Shown piece by piece: positions 26,393 through 34,474 of a stretch of DNA of 64,000 nucleotides. Location: NCBI GenBank assembly GCA_010206265.1, contig VIQV01000026.1, positions 217,515 through 281,514 on the forward strand. Direction: 5' to 3'. A program made the position numbers and the translations under genes. The notes below the pieces were generated by a model that was not told the DNA's origin, ran no database searches, and saw nothing but the letters and a program-made list of their open reading frames with translations. This stretch comes from Lachnospiraceae bacterium MD329 (GTDB taxonomy: Bacteria; Bacillota; Clostridia; UBA1381). Position 1 is the stretch's first letter. Every line of letters starts with the position of its first letter.

Positions 26393-26795
26393 TAACGAAT
26401 ACATAATAGCAGTTGTCAATAAACAGATGATTGACGGACATACAGAAGAAATATCGGAAACTGCCTGCGGCAGTTTTTATGAAAAGAACGATAAACAGTA
26501 TATACTGTATAAAATTGAATCAGACGGTGACAGAATATCTGTTATGATAAAAATAGATAATGACACGGTTATTATAAAGCGCAGCGGTTCGGTTCAGAGC
26601 TCAATGGAATATAGAATCGGAGGCAAACGCAGTTTTTTATATAGACTGCCTTATGGTGAAATTGAAATGGAGCTTGAAACACAGCAGATTATTTCAAGTC
26701 TTACTCCCCAAGGAGGCAAGGTAAAGCTTGTTTATACGCTGTCAATGCAGGGTGAAGAGTATTATAACGACACAGAAATAACGGTTAAGAGGTAA
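26373..26795 (+). CDS. DUF1934 family beta-barrel protein (YwiB-like)
   Basis: 140 residues, no signal peptide. It is beta-rich, with YILYKIESDGDRISVMIKI and the family end GKVKLVYTLSMQGEEYYNDTEI. The family is calycin-like and of unknown function. The start is TTG 26373, inside the end of murI, with AGGTG 7 bp upstream; no ATG lies in frame before residue ~18. ctpA starts 4 bp after its stop. Confidence 0.78.
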   Translation: MTLKNTDNEYIIAVVNKQMIDGHTEEISETACGSFYEKNDKQYILYKIESDGDRISVMIKIDNDTVIIKRSGSVQSSMEYRIGGKRSFLYRLPYGEIEMELETQQIISSLTPQGGKVKLVYTLSMQGEEYYNDTEITVKR

Positions 26796-26799
26796 GGAT

Positions 26800-28251
26800 A
26801 TGAAGTTCAGAAAATTAACAGCGGCGGCAATAACGATTGTGATGTTGTTTTCATCACAGTCTATATTTGCAGCGCCGCAGGAAAATACACAGGAATACAG
26901 CGGAGAGTTTGAGGTGTTTAGAAGTATAGCGGATTTTGTTGCGAATAATTATATTGACGATTCGTATACAATTGAAGATATAATGAAAAAAGGACTTTCA
27001 GAGCTTTTAGAGAATGATGAACAGCTGTTGATTGAACTGCTAAAGGCAACGCTTGAAAGTATGGACGATTACAGCGAGTTTTACACTCCGGAAGAGTTTA
27101 AAAAGTTTCAGGAACAGCTGAATAAGACTTTTTATGGTATCGGAGTGTCTGTAAAGCAGATGGAAAGCGGTTATATAGAAATTGTAGGATTTCCGTCCGG
27201 CAGTGATAATGCGCAGAAAGCAGGTTTTGAAGTCGGAGATAAAATTGTTAAGGTTGACGGTAATGATGTGACAGGTCTTGACCTTCAGTCAGTTCGTGAC
27301 AGACTGGTTGGTGAAGAAGGTACTACAGTTGCGGTTACAGTCCTTCGTGATGGTAAAGAAATTGAGCTTACTGCACAGCGCATTGCGACTAACGACAGAA
27401 CCGTGGCAGGCGCGGTGCTCAAAGGTGATATAGGATATATACAAATACTTACTTTCGGTCTGAAAACAGATGAGGAATTTGCAGAACAGCTTGATGTAAT
27501 GCGTGAAAAAGGTGTTAAAAAGATTATACTTGACCTTAGAAATAACGGCGGAGGCGTTGTAAATGCGGCAATAGGAATAGCGGAATTGATTGTGCCGAAG
27601 GGTAAAATTATTGATGTTAAATACAGACAGCCTGAATATAACGCTACATATAATTCACAGTTAGAGAAAAAGGAATTTGACTTTGCAGTGCTTGTAAACA
27701 GTCATACGGCGTCGTCGGCTGAAATACTGGCAAGCGCAATACAGGATTCGGGCGCAGGTAAATTGGTTGGTGAAACAACATTCGGCAAGGCGGTAATACA
27801 GAATACATATACAACCGTAAGTTCTGCAATTAAGCTGACAACAGGAAAGTATATTACAAGAAACGGAAAAGAGATAAATAAGGTTGGTTTAACGCCTGAT
27901 ATAGAAGTAAAAGATACAATTTCGGGTGTTGATATGAATGAATTTACTGCTTTTGATTATACAACACGCACCTCCTGCGGATTCAGGAGTAATAACGTAA
28001 AATCAGCGAAGGAAAAACTGAAATTGCTCGGAATTTATGAAGGTGATACAGAAAATGATATGTTAGATACAGGTTTCAGAAACGTATTGAAGGAATTTCA
28101 GCGTCAGAATGATATTCTTGCATACGGAGTACTTGATGTAGTAACACAGGAAACTATAGATGATATTATATCCAAAGTGGAAATAACAGATAATAAGCAG
28201 TTTGAAACAGCGTATGAACTGCTCGGCGGAAATGTTGACAATCTGGAATAA
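26800..28251 (+). CDS. ctpA: CtpA-type S41 C-terminal processing protease
   Basis: 483 residues. A signal peptide occupies ~1-25 (ends SIFAAP). A PDZ domain at ~105-190 contains GFEVGDKIVKVDGNDVTGL. The S41 peptidase domain at ~200-370 has the catalytic Ser in NSHTASSAEILASAIQ and Lys in TTFGKAVIQN. A C-terminal peptidoglycan-binding-like domain (~385-470) contains SAKEKLKLLGIYEGD. It probably acts outside the membrane on cell-wall or secreted proteins. It ends the ddl-murI unit. Confidence 0.94.
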   Translation: MKFRKLTAAAITIVMLFSSQSIFAAPQENTQEYSGEFEVFRSIADFVANNYIDDSYTIEDIMKKGLSELLENDEQLLIELLKATLESMDDYSEFYTPEEFKKFQEQLNKTFYGIGVSVKQMESGYIEIVGFPSGSDNAQKAGFEVGDKIVKVDGNDVTGLDLQSVRDRLVGEEGTTVAVTVLRDGKEIELTAQRIATNDRTVAGAVLKGDIGYIQILTFGLKTDEEFAEQLDVMREKGVKKIILDLRNNGGGVVNAAIGIAELIVPKGKIIDVKYRQPEYNATYNSQLEKKEFDFAVLVNSHTASSAEILASAIQDSGAGKLVGETTFGKAVIQNTYTTVSSAIKLTTGKYITRNGKEINKVGLTPDIEVKDTISGVDMNEFTAFDYTTRTSCGFRSNNVKSAKEKLKLLGIYEGDTENDMLDTGFRNVLKEFQRQNDILAYGVLDVVTQETIDDIISKVEITDNKQFETAYELLGGNVDNLE

Positions 28252-28336
28252 GAAAAAACAGCGTTCTTTTGGTAAATGGTAATAAGGAAGTATTAAAAAC
28301 CATTACTATTTACCGACAAACAGAGTGTAAAGGAAA

Positions 28337-28381
28337 CGCGCATATCACTTGATTACAGATTGATATGCGTGTTTTATTTTT
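28337..28381 (+). terminator. Terminator after ctpA
   Basis: CGCGCATATCA / TGATATGCGTG stem (11 bp, one G-T), 13-nt loop, then TTTTATTTTTC. Confidence 0.85.
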
Positions 28382-28418
28382 CTCTAAATGCTTATGGTCT
28401 ATATGTCAGCATTTAGAG
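28382..28418. repeat. Perfect 11-bp inverted repeat near the element boundary
   Basis: CTCTAAATGCT at 28382-28392 and AGCATTTAGAG at 28408-28418, 15-nt spacer. There is no T-run after it, so it is not a clear terminator. It could be a recombination-related site or an operator. Confidence 0.5.
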
Positions 28419-28522
28419 GTTAAAAAAGCCTTATTTTATGCGGCTTTCAGAGGTCGAAACAGCCAAAGTAATGATATTATATTAAAACCCTCAAAATCGC
28501 ACTTCTAACCGTCCCTCAAAAC

Positions 28523-28557
28523 AGAAAAAGAGTAACCATTTTTTGTGGTTACTCTCA
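28523..28557 (-). terminator. Minus-strand terminator of the sigma factor/HTH_16 pair
   Basis: Read on the minus strand: GAGTAACCA, 7-nt loop, TGGTTACTC, then TTTTTCTGTTTT. It lies directly after the stop of the 28564-28767 gene. Confidence 0.85.
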
Positions 28558-28563
28558 ATCCAT

Positions 28564-28767
28564 TTATCTGTCAATGTCAAATTTTAATACCGCTTTCATC
28601 AGTCTTGCTCTGATTTCTTCCGCATACACATAATTAACAACGCCGTTATATGTTGCAAAAAACTGAATGTATGCGTTGTAATGTGCTAACAGTTTTTGCA
28701 TAGCTTCGGAGTCGCCGACATTCGCCTTTCTGATTGTTTCAAAGTCGGGCGAGATATACTTATTCAT
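28564..28767 (-). CDS. HTH_16-type helix-turn-helix protein of conjugative elements
   Basis: 67 residues: FETIRKANVGDSEAMQKLLAHYNAYIQFFA, followed by a second helical half ending IRARLMKAVLKFDI. Small proteins of this type accompany the sigma-like regulator in Tn916/Tn1549-type elements. Start 28767 has GGAGGG upstream and overlaps the preceding sigma-factor gene by 8 bp, so the two are co-translated. The exact role is unknown; regulation of transfer or excision genes is likely. Confidence 0.75.
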   Translation of the reverse strand: MNKYISPDFETIRKANVGDSEAMQKLLAHYNAYIQFFATYNGVVNYVYAEEIRARLMKAVLKFDIDR

Positions 28768-29188
28768 TTTCGCCGCCCTCCATAAGCTCACGCAGCTTTC
28801 CTAATGCCCGGACGTGAATGTAGCTGATACTCTGATGTGGTTTACCTAACATCTTTGCAATCTCGGTCAGCTTGAAATTTGCAAAGTAGTACATCAAAAT
28901 TATATCTCGCTTTTTCTTTGGCAACTGCAATAATGCGTTCCCTAAATCGTAATCATTGATAGAAAATTGATATCCAAAGGCTTCAAAGTGATATTGCAAA
29001 ATCGGGTATGTATCACATCCGCCGCACTCTGAAAAATAGTCGTTTGGTATGTCCTCAAAAGAAACATAGCGCTCCGCATATTTAGCGCTTTCACGGTAAA
29101 GGTTAATTGACTGATACCGTATTGTCTTTTTGCAATAGTAGTCAAAACAATGTCTGATATGCTCCTTTTGTTCGTCCGTATATTTCAT
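28760..29188 (-). CDS. Sigma-70-like (region 4) regulator of a conjugative element
   Basis: 142 residues. The C-terminal half holds a sigma region-4 helix-turn-helix: LLQLPKKKRDIILMYYFANFKLTEIAKMLGKPHQSISYIHVRAL. The N-terminal region 2 part is degenerate. Such genes are typical members of Clostridial conjugative transposons. Start 29188 has GGAGGAAT upstream. A 12-bp perfect stem-loop (29201-29233) sits right before this binding site. Confidence 0.82.
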   Translation of the reverse strand: MKYTDEQKEHIRHCFDYYCKKTIRYQSINLYRESAKYAERYVSFEDIPNDYFSECGGCDTYPILQYHFEAFGYQFSINDYDLGNALLQLPKKKRDIILMYYFANFKLTEIAKMLGKPHQSISYIHVRALGKLRELMEGGENE

Positions 29189-29200
29189 TGTTATTCCTCC

Positions 29201-29233
29201 AGAATTGATTTTTATTTTTTCAAAATCAATTCT
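29201..29233 (-). promoter_or_regulatory. Perfect 12-bp stem-loop directly upstream of the sigma-like gene
   Basis: AGAATTGATTTT (29201-29212), 9-nt loop, AAAATCAATTCT (29222-29233). On the minus strand it ends immediately before GGAGG of the 28760-29188 gene, so it could expose or hide the ribosome binding site, or be a dimer operator. Confidence 0.6.
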
Positions 29234-29258
29234 GAATGGCGGGGAGTGACAGCAGGGC

Positions 29259-29304
29259 AAAAGAAAAAGCCGACAATTTGCTATGCTTCTGCAAATTATC
29301 GGCT
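29259..29304 (-). terminator. Minus-strand terminator of the KTR protein gene
   Basis: On the minus strand AGCCGATAATTTGC and GCAAATTGTCGGCT form a 14-bp stem (one G-T), followed by TTTTTCTTTT. It lies just after the 29323-29511 gene. Confidence 0.85.
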
Positions 29305-29322
29305 CTGCGTCTTGCGGCTTTG

Positions 29323-29511
29323 TTATAAACTCTGCGTCTGTGCGTCTGGCTCTTTAATAACGGTTATATTAAATTGCTTTGCGTTTATCAATGTTTCATT
29401 TTTGCACTTGGGACAGAATAAAGGAAAATTCTTTAATTCTGTATCTTCCCGCAATTTTACCCTTGCCTTGTTATGGCATATCGGGCAAAATAGCCATTTA
29501 TAATTATTCAT
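29323..29511 (-). CDS. Cysteine-rich KTR family small protein
   Basis: 62 residues with two zinc-knuckle-like pairs, FCPICHNKARVKLREDTEL and LFCPKCKNETLINAKQ. The Cys-rich KTR family is a frequent passenger of Firmicute conjugative transposons; its function is not known. It ends with the terminator at 29259-29304. Confidence 0.8.
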   Translation of the reverse strand: MNNYKWLFCPICHNKARVKLREDTELKNFPLFCPKCKNETLINAKQFNITVIKEPDAQTQSL

Positions 29512-29534
29512 ACTTAGTTGCTCCTATAAGCTCT

Positions 29535-30002
29535 TTATTCGATATTCAGTTCTATATTTCCCGTAAAGGATTTTCCGCAGACACCAATATAATTGCCGCC
29601 CTCCGGTAATGTTATTGTGTCATTATATCTGCCGCTTACTTCAAGCAGAATAACAGGTTCATTACTGCCGGAAGTCCAAAACAGCTGTGCTGTTCCGTCT
29701 GTGATTTCCAAATTACAGGAAACGAAAATATCCTTGCCGTTTTCACGGTCAATAGACGTTCCGCCGAATAAGTATTCGGTATCGGAAAAATCTTTATATT
29801 CTGCCTTATATGTTCCTGTGTAATGGTCGTCTCCGTATTTGCGCTCGCCTTTTAACGAAATATTATTGGTAAGAGCTGCATTTCCGGCTAACTGAAGAAT
29901 GCTGTTATAACCGCCGAGTATTTGGTCTTTTGAACACGAGCAAAAAAAGGAGCTGCCTATACATACACATAATATTGCAATTATCTTTTTCAATGCAATC
30001 AC
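29535..30002 (-). CDS. Putative lipoprotein of a bacteriocin-immunity operon
   Basis: 155 residues. The N-terminus is basic and hydrophobic (LKKIIAILCVCIGSSFF) and ends at FCSCSK, a possible lipobox with the lipidated Cys at ~24. The rest is beta-rich, with no family recognised by eye. Its start overlaps the stop of the permease gene by 4 bp, so it is translationally coupled to the ABC transporter. By analogy with LanI proteins it may trap a lantibiotic at the membrane; that is inference. Confidence 0.6.
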   Translation of the reverse strand: MIALKKIIAILCVCIGSSFFCSCSKDQILGGYNSILQLAGNAALTNNISLKGERKYGDDHYTGTYKAEYKDFSDTEYLFGGTSIDRENGKDIFVSCNLEITDGTAQLFWTSGSNEPVILLEVSGRYNDTITLPEGGNYIGVCGKSFTGNIELNIE

Positions 30003-30778
30003 CAGCCTTTCTTTTGTGCAGGACTTTTTTTCTTTTTAACTGTTTTTTTCGGTTCTCTGTCTTTTATCAGAATTATAATAAGCGCTGTCAGCACTATCAT
30101 AATAAGCATACTGAAAACACACACCGGCATATTCCAATTTACAGCGGTGTCATAGTTTCGGTAGCCAATCAAGCCTAAACTTGCAGTAATCGGATAAAGA
30201 TTTGCCAAAGTCATATTTCCTGCGGCAAACATTCCGCCGTATCCGTAAACGAACGCTATAATTGCGCCTATCATATTGCCATTCGGTATTTGAGCCGCTA
30301 TGGCGATAATCGGCAATACGGCAATATATAGAAACAAACAATTTAATGTAATTTGAATAAGCGCCTGTAATGACAACATTACAGAAAATCCCGGAAATCC
30401 TACCACTAATTCAGCGCAAACAGTGAATAATGTACTTATCACACCAAAGAATACAGAAATCAGTCCGCATACAATAAGTTTTCCGCATAATAATCTTCGA
30501 TATGAAATCGGTATCGGCAAGATGATTTTCAGAGTATCGTCTTTTTCTTCTCTTGCTATTGTATATCCTGCGATTAAAGTAATACACATAGGAAATATTG
30601 TCAAAGCGTTATTCTTAATAACCTGTTCAGCCAAATTTGAAAATGTCCAGACACTCCCGTCTTCTGCCGTTGAAGTAAACAATGTCAGAAAAACGGTAAA
30701 CAGCATTAGTAAAACGCCCGCCCACAGTATATGATAACGCTTTAATTTCAATAATTCTGTTTTAACAATTCGGTACAT
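29999..30778 (-). CDS. ABC-2 type permease, lantibiotic-immunity type (second subunit)
   Basis: 259 residues with six hydrophobic segments: MYRIVKTELLKLKRYHILWAG, then helices at ~55-75, 100-125, 140-165, 170-195 and 220-245. The basic tail DREPKKTVKKKKSPAQKKGW follows. Start 30778 has GGAG 10 bp upstream. It lies 4 bp after the first permease gene. With the ATPase it forms a LanFEG/CprABC-like exporter that would expel cationic antimicrobial peptides. Confidence 0.82.
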   Translation of the reverse strand: MYRIVKTELLKLKRYHILWAGVLLMLFTVFLTLFTSTAEDGSVWTFSNLAEQVIKNNALTIFPMCITLIAGYTIAREEKDDTLKIILPIPISYRRLLCGKLIVCGLISVFFGVISTLFTVCAELVVGFPGFSVMLSLQALIQITLNCLFLYIAVLPIIAIAAQIPNGNMIGAIIAFVYGYGGMFAAGNMTLANLYPITASLGLIGYRNYDTAVNWNMPVCVFSMLIMIVLTALIIILIKDREPKKTVKKKKSPAQKKGW

Positions 30779-30782
30779 AATG

Positions 30783-31577
30783 CTATTCACTCCTTTTTTT
30801 ATACAGCCAATCAATCAGTATTACCGACAAAACTGCCATAATTCCTAAAATCATAACTGTTTCAAATGTTGACGGTATTTTATCAGCCAATAAACTTATA
30901 TTCAAATTTATTCCGTGTTTTACCATATCTCCGGCGCACCAAAGAGTAGTCAATGGGATAGGTATAGCCAATGCTACAAATTTCGGTACTGCTACAAACA
31001 CACATTCCACCATAAGACAAAGAACGGTGTAAAATAGACACAGCAGTACGGAAAATATATATGTTCTGCTGAAGAACACAACGCACACAATCAGCGGCAA
31101 TGTACCTGCTGCTACAAATATTCCCAGTTTCACGGCCATAATCAGCTTGTATGCCAATCCGTTTACTTCTGTTGCAAAACCGCCCAATACTGTTGTAACA
31201 ATGAATGAGACTACGCTGAAAAGTACCGCGCAAATAAACAGTACAACGATTTTAGCAAGAACCATTTGAGTGCTTGTTACAGGAATTGTACGCAGATTTT
31301 TAAACGTGTCGTTGTCTCGCTCCATAAAGAATAGTATAGCCGCGATTATGCCGAGCACACACGGCAAAAGAAGCTGTACTCCATTTCCCAAAACCATATT
31401 AAAAAGTCCATCAAAGGCTTCCGCTTTGCTGTCATACCTTGCTATTTCCTGCGGCATTAACATTAAAACAGTAATGGGTATCGGGAACAGCAGCGCGGAT
31501 AATGCTACAAGCAGCATAAACTTTTTTCGTTTCAATTTCATAAATTCACATTGTATAAGTCTAAGCAATGCCCTCAC
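30783..31577 (-). CDS. ABC-2 type permease, lantibiotic-immunity type (first subunit)
   Basis: 264 residues with six hydrophobic segments. The N-terminus LIQCEFMKLKRKKFMLLVALSA is typical of LanE/LanG permeases (basic KLKRKK before the first helix). It overlaps the ATPase gene by 17 bp, so both are made together. The heterodimer with the next permease would form the membrane channel. Confidence 0.84.
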   Translation of the reverse strand: MRALLRLIQCEFMKLKRKKFMLLVALSALLFPIPITVLMLMPQEIARYDSKAEAFDGLFNMVLGNGVQLLLPCVLGIIAAILFFMERDNDTFKNLRTIPVTSTQMVLAKIVVLFICAVLFSVVSFIVTTVLGGFATEVNGLAYKLIMAVKLGIFVAAGTLPLIVCVVFFSRTYIFSVLLCLFYTVLCLMVECVFVAVPKFVALAIPIPLTTLWCAGDMVKHGINLNISLLADKIPSTFETVMILGIMAVLSVILIDWLYKKRSE

Positions 31578-32484
31578 CTCCGGTTATACGCTTAAAGTAA
31601 TCTTCAAGGCTTTCCTCGCAGGTATGAGCCTGTGAAACCTCTAATCCCTCCTGGACAAATGCAGTTACTATTTTAGATATAGGCAAATCAAGATTATGAA
31701 TACTCAAATTATGGTCGTCCTGTATTTCAAAATCTTTTTCATGAAATACATTCTCTAAAATTCTTGCTCCTTGTGCCGTATCGGAAATTGTAAACTGAAT
31801 ACGCTTATTACTTTTGCGCTCCAATTCTTCAAGGCTTTCTTCCTCCAGCAATACGCCGTTGTCAATAATTCCGACATCATCGGCAAGCAACGCTATCTCT
31901 GACAGAATATGACTTGAAATTAAAATAGTTTTTCCCCGCGCGTTGCACAATTCACGGATAAAATCGCGCACCTCCGCAATACCAATCGGGTCAAGACCAT
32001 TAATAGGCTCGTCTAAAATCAAAAGTTCGGGATCGTGCATAACCGCAAGCGCGATAGCCAATCTCTGTTTCATTCCGAGCGAGTATTGAGAAAACAGCTT
32101 TTTATCATTGTATGGCAGACTGACTAAATTCAATGCGTCTTTGATAGAATGACGGTGCGGCACTCCGCGCAGCGTTGCAAATATACGCAGATTTTCCGTA
32201 GCTGTCAGATTGGGATAGAAGCCGGGGGACTCTATCAGGCTTCCGATACGCGGAAGTATTTTCTTTTCGTTTCCCCTCAGTGGTTTTCCGAAGATTGTTA
32301 CCTCGCCGGCAGTAGGCTTCGTAAGACCAAGCAGCATTTTCATAGCCGTAGTTTTTCCCGCACCGTTTCTGCCAAGCAGACCGTAAATCCGCCCTTTCTG
32401 AATGTGAATGTTCAAGTCGGCAACGCTTTTTTGCGTGCCATATTGTTTTGTAAGATTTTTTGTTTCAATAATGTATTTGTTCAT
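31561..32484 (-). CDS. ABC transporter ATP-binding protein, lantibiotic-immunity type (LanF-like)
   Basis: 307 residues. Walker A is GRNGAGKTT, the signature is SLGMKQRLAIA, and Walker B is LLILDEPINGLDPIGI; the NGLDPIGI form is typical of bacitracin/lantibiotic resistance ATPases. It is the first gene of the transporter operon ATPase-permease-permease-lipoprotein. Four phased hexamers and a -10 element lie upstream (32510-32563). Confidence 0.9.
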   Translation of the reverse strand: MNKYIIETKNLTKQYGTQKSVADLNIHIQKGRIYGLLGRNGAGKTTAMKMLLGLTKPTAGEVTIFGKPLRGNEKKILPRIGSLIESPGFYPNLTATENLRIFATLRGVPHRHSIKDALNLVSLPYNDKKLFSQYSLGMKQRLAIALAVMHDPELLILDEPINGLDPIGIAEVRDFIRELCNARGKTILISSHILSEIALLADDVGIIDNGVLLEEESLEELERKSNKRIQFTISDTAQGARILENVFHEKDFEIQDDHNLSIHNLDLPISKIVTAFVQEGLEVSQAHTCEESLEDYFKRITGGEGIA

Positions 32485-32509
32485 TGTAAAACCTCCTGTT
32501 CTGCAAAAC

Positions 32510-32563
32510 AGTATATCATATCAACCTTGCATTAACCTTGCGGCAATCTTGCATTAACCTTGC
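32510..32563 (-). promoter_or_regulatory. Response-regulator operator and promoter of the ABC transporter operon
   Basis: On the minus strand, four GCAAGR hexamers start exactly 11 bp apart (plus-strand CCTTGC/TCTTGC at 32525, 32536, 32547 and 32558). A TATACT -10 element follows at 32515-32510, 9 bp from the nearest hexamer, and no -35 box is present. Phased direct repeats replacing the -35 are the hallmark of OmpR/PhoB-family activation. The neighbouring response regulator (33536-34222) is the obvious candidate. Confidence 0.75.
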
Positions 32564-32573
32564 AATTTTTATA

Positions 32574-32602
32574 CACAAAACCCCGCCTGTATTTAAGCGG
32601 GG
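32574..32602 (-). terminator. Terminator after the histidine kinase gene
   Basis: On the minus strand CCCCGC, 10-nt loop, GCGGGG, then TTTTGTG. It separates the regulatory operon from the transporter operon. Confidence 0.8.
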
Positions 32603-32608
32603 ATTGTG

Positions 32609-33532
32609 TTACTCAATTATTGGAAAAAGTAGAGTAAATGACGTCCCTGTACCTGCGTCACTGTCTGCTTTAATACTGCCGCTCATTTTTTCGGTAAGTT
32701 GGCGAACAATAGACAATCCAAGACCGCTACCTTTTTTGGAACGTCCTTTGTCGCATTTATACAGCCGTTCAAAAATATACTTCAAATCTTCCTTATCAAT
32801 GCCTTTACCGTTATCAGATAAAATTAACCTCATATTATCATTTTCATACGACATAGATAATTTTATTTTATCCGCGCCGCTATGTGCGATAACATTCTGT
32901 ATCAGATTATTTAATATTCGTGTATATCCGTTTAAGTCAAGATTTGCTTTAATGGGACGGTCAGGTATATCAATTATATAATCTATCTGATTATCCTCGA
33001 ATACAGGTATCCAATCAATTAAAATATTGCGTGTTAATTCCGTTGCTTCGACCGCAGCTATATTCATAGTAAATTCATTGGAATTTAATTTGAACCAATC
33101 AAAAAGAACATCAATATAATCTTTTAAGTCATACGCTTTTTTGCGCGCCGTTTCAATATATTGTTCCCGCTCCTGTCCTGTAACAATTCCCTTATGGGCT
33201 GCGTCCAAATATCCGATAAGCGTGGTAAGCGGCGTCCGTACATCGTGAGAAAGACTTGTCATAAGCTGTTTGTTCGCTTCCTCTGTTTTGCGATATTCAG
33301 TTAGCTCGTTCTCATAAGAAATAATAATATTGTTAATTTCATAAGCAATAGGGGCAACAAGTTCGCTTGTTTTAGCTAAAATACGCCTGTTGCCGTTTCC
33401 GCTTTGTATCTCATTCAAAATTTCTAACATTTCTGACACCTGCATTTTGATATGACGCCGGGTGATAAACGAATATAAAACAGCGGCAGCCGTAACCAAT
33501 GAAAGAATAATAAGAATTATTTTTATATACAA
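32609..33532 (-). CDS. Sensor histidine kinase paired with the transporter operon
   Basis: 307 residues. One N-terminal transmembrane helix (~4-24) with almost no external loop, then a dimerisation domain with the phospho-acceptor His in SLSHDVRTPLTTLIGYLDA. The ATPase has the N box (NNLIQNVIAHS) and G boxes LSDNGKGID and KGSGLGLSIV. The lack of an external sensing domain is typical of intramembrane-sensing kinases of peptide-antibiotic systems. It starts 3 bp after the response regulator gene. Confidence 0.92.
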   Translation of the reverse strand: MYIKIILIILSLVTAAAVLYSFITRRHIKMQVSEMLEILNEIQSGNGNRRILAKTSELVAPIAYEINNIIISYENELTEYRKTEEANKQLMTSLSHDVRTPLTTLIGYLDAAHKGIVTGQEREQYIETARKKAYDLKDYIDVLFDWFKLNSNEFTMNIAAVEATELTRNILIDWIPVFEDNQIDYIIDIPDRPIKANLDLNGYTRILNNLIQNVIAHSGADKIKLSMSYENDNMRLILSDNGKGIDKEDLKYIFERLYKCDKGRSKKGSGLGLSIVRQLTEKMSGSIKADSDAGTGTSFTLLFPIIE

Positions 33533-33535
33533 TTC

Positions 33536-34222
33536 TCACACCTCCTTGCTGAAACGATAGCCTATACCTTTAACAGTCTGTATAAATTTATGATTGTCGG
33601 AATTATCCTCTAATTTTTTTCGTAAGCGACTGACGATAGCCATAATATTACTATCATCATAAACATATTCCTCGCCCCAAACCGCTTCATATATTTGCTT
33701 TTTCGTGAGAATTTTACCCTGATTTTTTGCGCAATACAATAATAAATCAAATTCCTTTGGCGGTAGTTCAAATATACCGTTGTTTGTTGTAATGGTGCGT
33801 TCGTTCAAATCTATTGTCAGTCCGTCATATTTCAACTTTTGTTCGCTTGTTTGATTAAAGCGCGTATAACGGCGAATTAAAGAAATAATACGCGCTATAA
33901 GCTCGTCCATATTAAACGGTTTTGTTAAATAATCATCAGCGCCCGAACGCAAACCGCTCACCTTTGAAATATTGTCATTTTTAGAGGTAAGCATTAAAAT
34001 GGGAATATCGCTCTCTTTCCTTATTTTTTCCAACGTTTCAAATCCGTCCATTCCCGGCATCATGACATCTAAAATAATAAGCTGATAATCATTCTCTTTT
34101 AATTTAGTCAATCCCTCTGTTCCCGAATGGCAATAATCTGCGTCTATATTTTCCTGAATAACACTCTGTTTTATTAAAGCGCATAATTCTTTGTCATCAT
34201 CAATAATTAAAATTCTGTTCAT
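33536..34222 (-). CDS. OmpR-family response regulator
   Basis: 228 residues. A receiver domain (~1-115) with the phospho-acceptor Asp in LIILDVMMPGMDGFE and the Lys in YLTKPF is followed by a winged-helix DNA-binding domain ending QTVKGIGYRFSKEV. It overlaps the small HTH gene by 4 bp. It probably activates the ABC operon through the phased hexamers at 32525-32563. Confidence 0.94.
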   Translation of the reverse strand: MNRILIIDDDKELCALIKQSVIQENIDADYCHSGTEGLTKLKENDYQLIILDVMMPGMDGFETLEKIRKESDIPILMLTSKNDNISKVSGLRSGADDYLTKPFNMDELIARIISLIRRYTRFNQTSEQKLKYDGLTIDLNERTITTNNGIFELPPKEFDLLLYCAKNQGKILTKKQIYEAVWGEEYVYDDSNIMAIVSRLRKKLEDNSDNHKFIQTVKGIGYRFSKEV

Positions 34223-34407
34223 TGATTTTCCTGCTCCTTTGCTCTCTTAAATCTTGCGTCAACAGGCTTTTGCGCCTTTTTTGGTATTGCCCAGCTTCGT
34301 CCGAATTTCACAGTGCCGTCAATTCTGTTTTCTTCACATAATTTTTGTATGCGTCTTTCGGAAATACCCCATTTTTCAGAGGCTTCGGCAATGGTAATGT
34401 AATTCAT
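34219..34407 (-). CDS. Small excisionase-like helix-turn-helix protein
   Basis: 62 residues: MNYITIAEASEKWGISERRIQKLCEENRIDG, then KFGRSWAIPKKAQKP, a MerR/excisionase-type winged HTH. Start 34407 has GGAG upstream. It is the first gene of the operon with the response regulator and kinase. It may help control that operon or act as an element-encoded DNA-bending protein; the sequence does not say which. Confidence 0.75.
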   Translation of the reverse strand: MNYITIAEASEKWGISERRIQKLCEENRIDGTVKFGRSWAIPKKAQKPVDARFKRAKEQENQ

Positions 34408-34445
34408 AATCTTACAACTCCTATACCTATACTTATTCAATATAT

Positions 34446-34474
34446 ATTATATACGGTTTAACGAATAATGTCAA
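34446..34474 (-). promoter_or_regulatory. Consensus promoter of the HTH-regulator-kinase operon
   Basis: On the minus strand TTGACA (34474-34469), a 17-bp spacer and TATAAT (34451-34446): a perfect sigma-A promoter 39 bp before the HTH start codon. Confidence 0.9.

Larger units (their letters stand above)
28252..28563. other. Non-coding junction between the housekeeping block and the mobile region
   Basis: 312 bp without a gene. It holds, in order: an imperfect inverted repeat (GGTAAATGGTAAT / ATTACTATTTACC, ~28271-28318), the ctpA terminator, an 11-bp inverted repeat (28382-28418) and a minus-strand terminator (28523-28557). Accessory genes begin right after it. No repeat pair that would define an attachment site was recognised. 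Confidence 0.6.

Noticed and set aside
30000..34400. Vancomycin-type resistance cluster, because the regulator and kinase look VanR/VanS-like
   Set aside because: No vanH, vanA-type ligase or vanX genes are present; the linked genes encode a lantibiotic-immunity-type ABC exporter.
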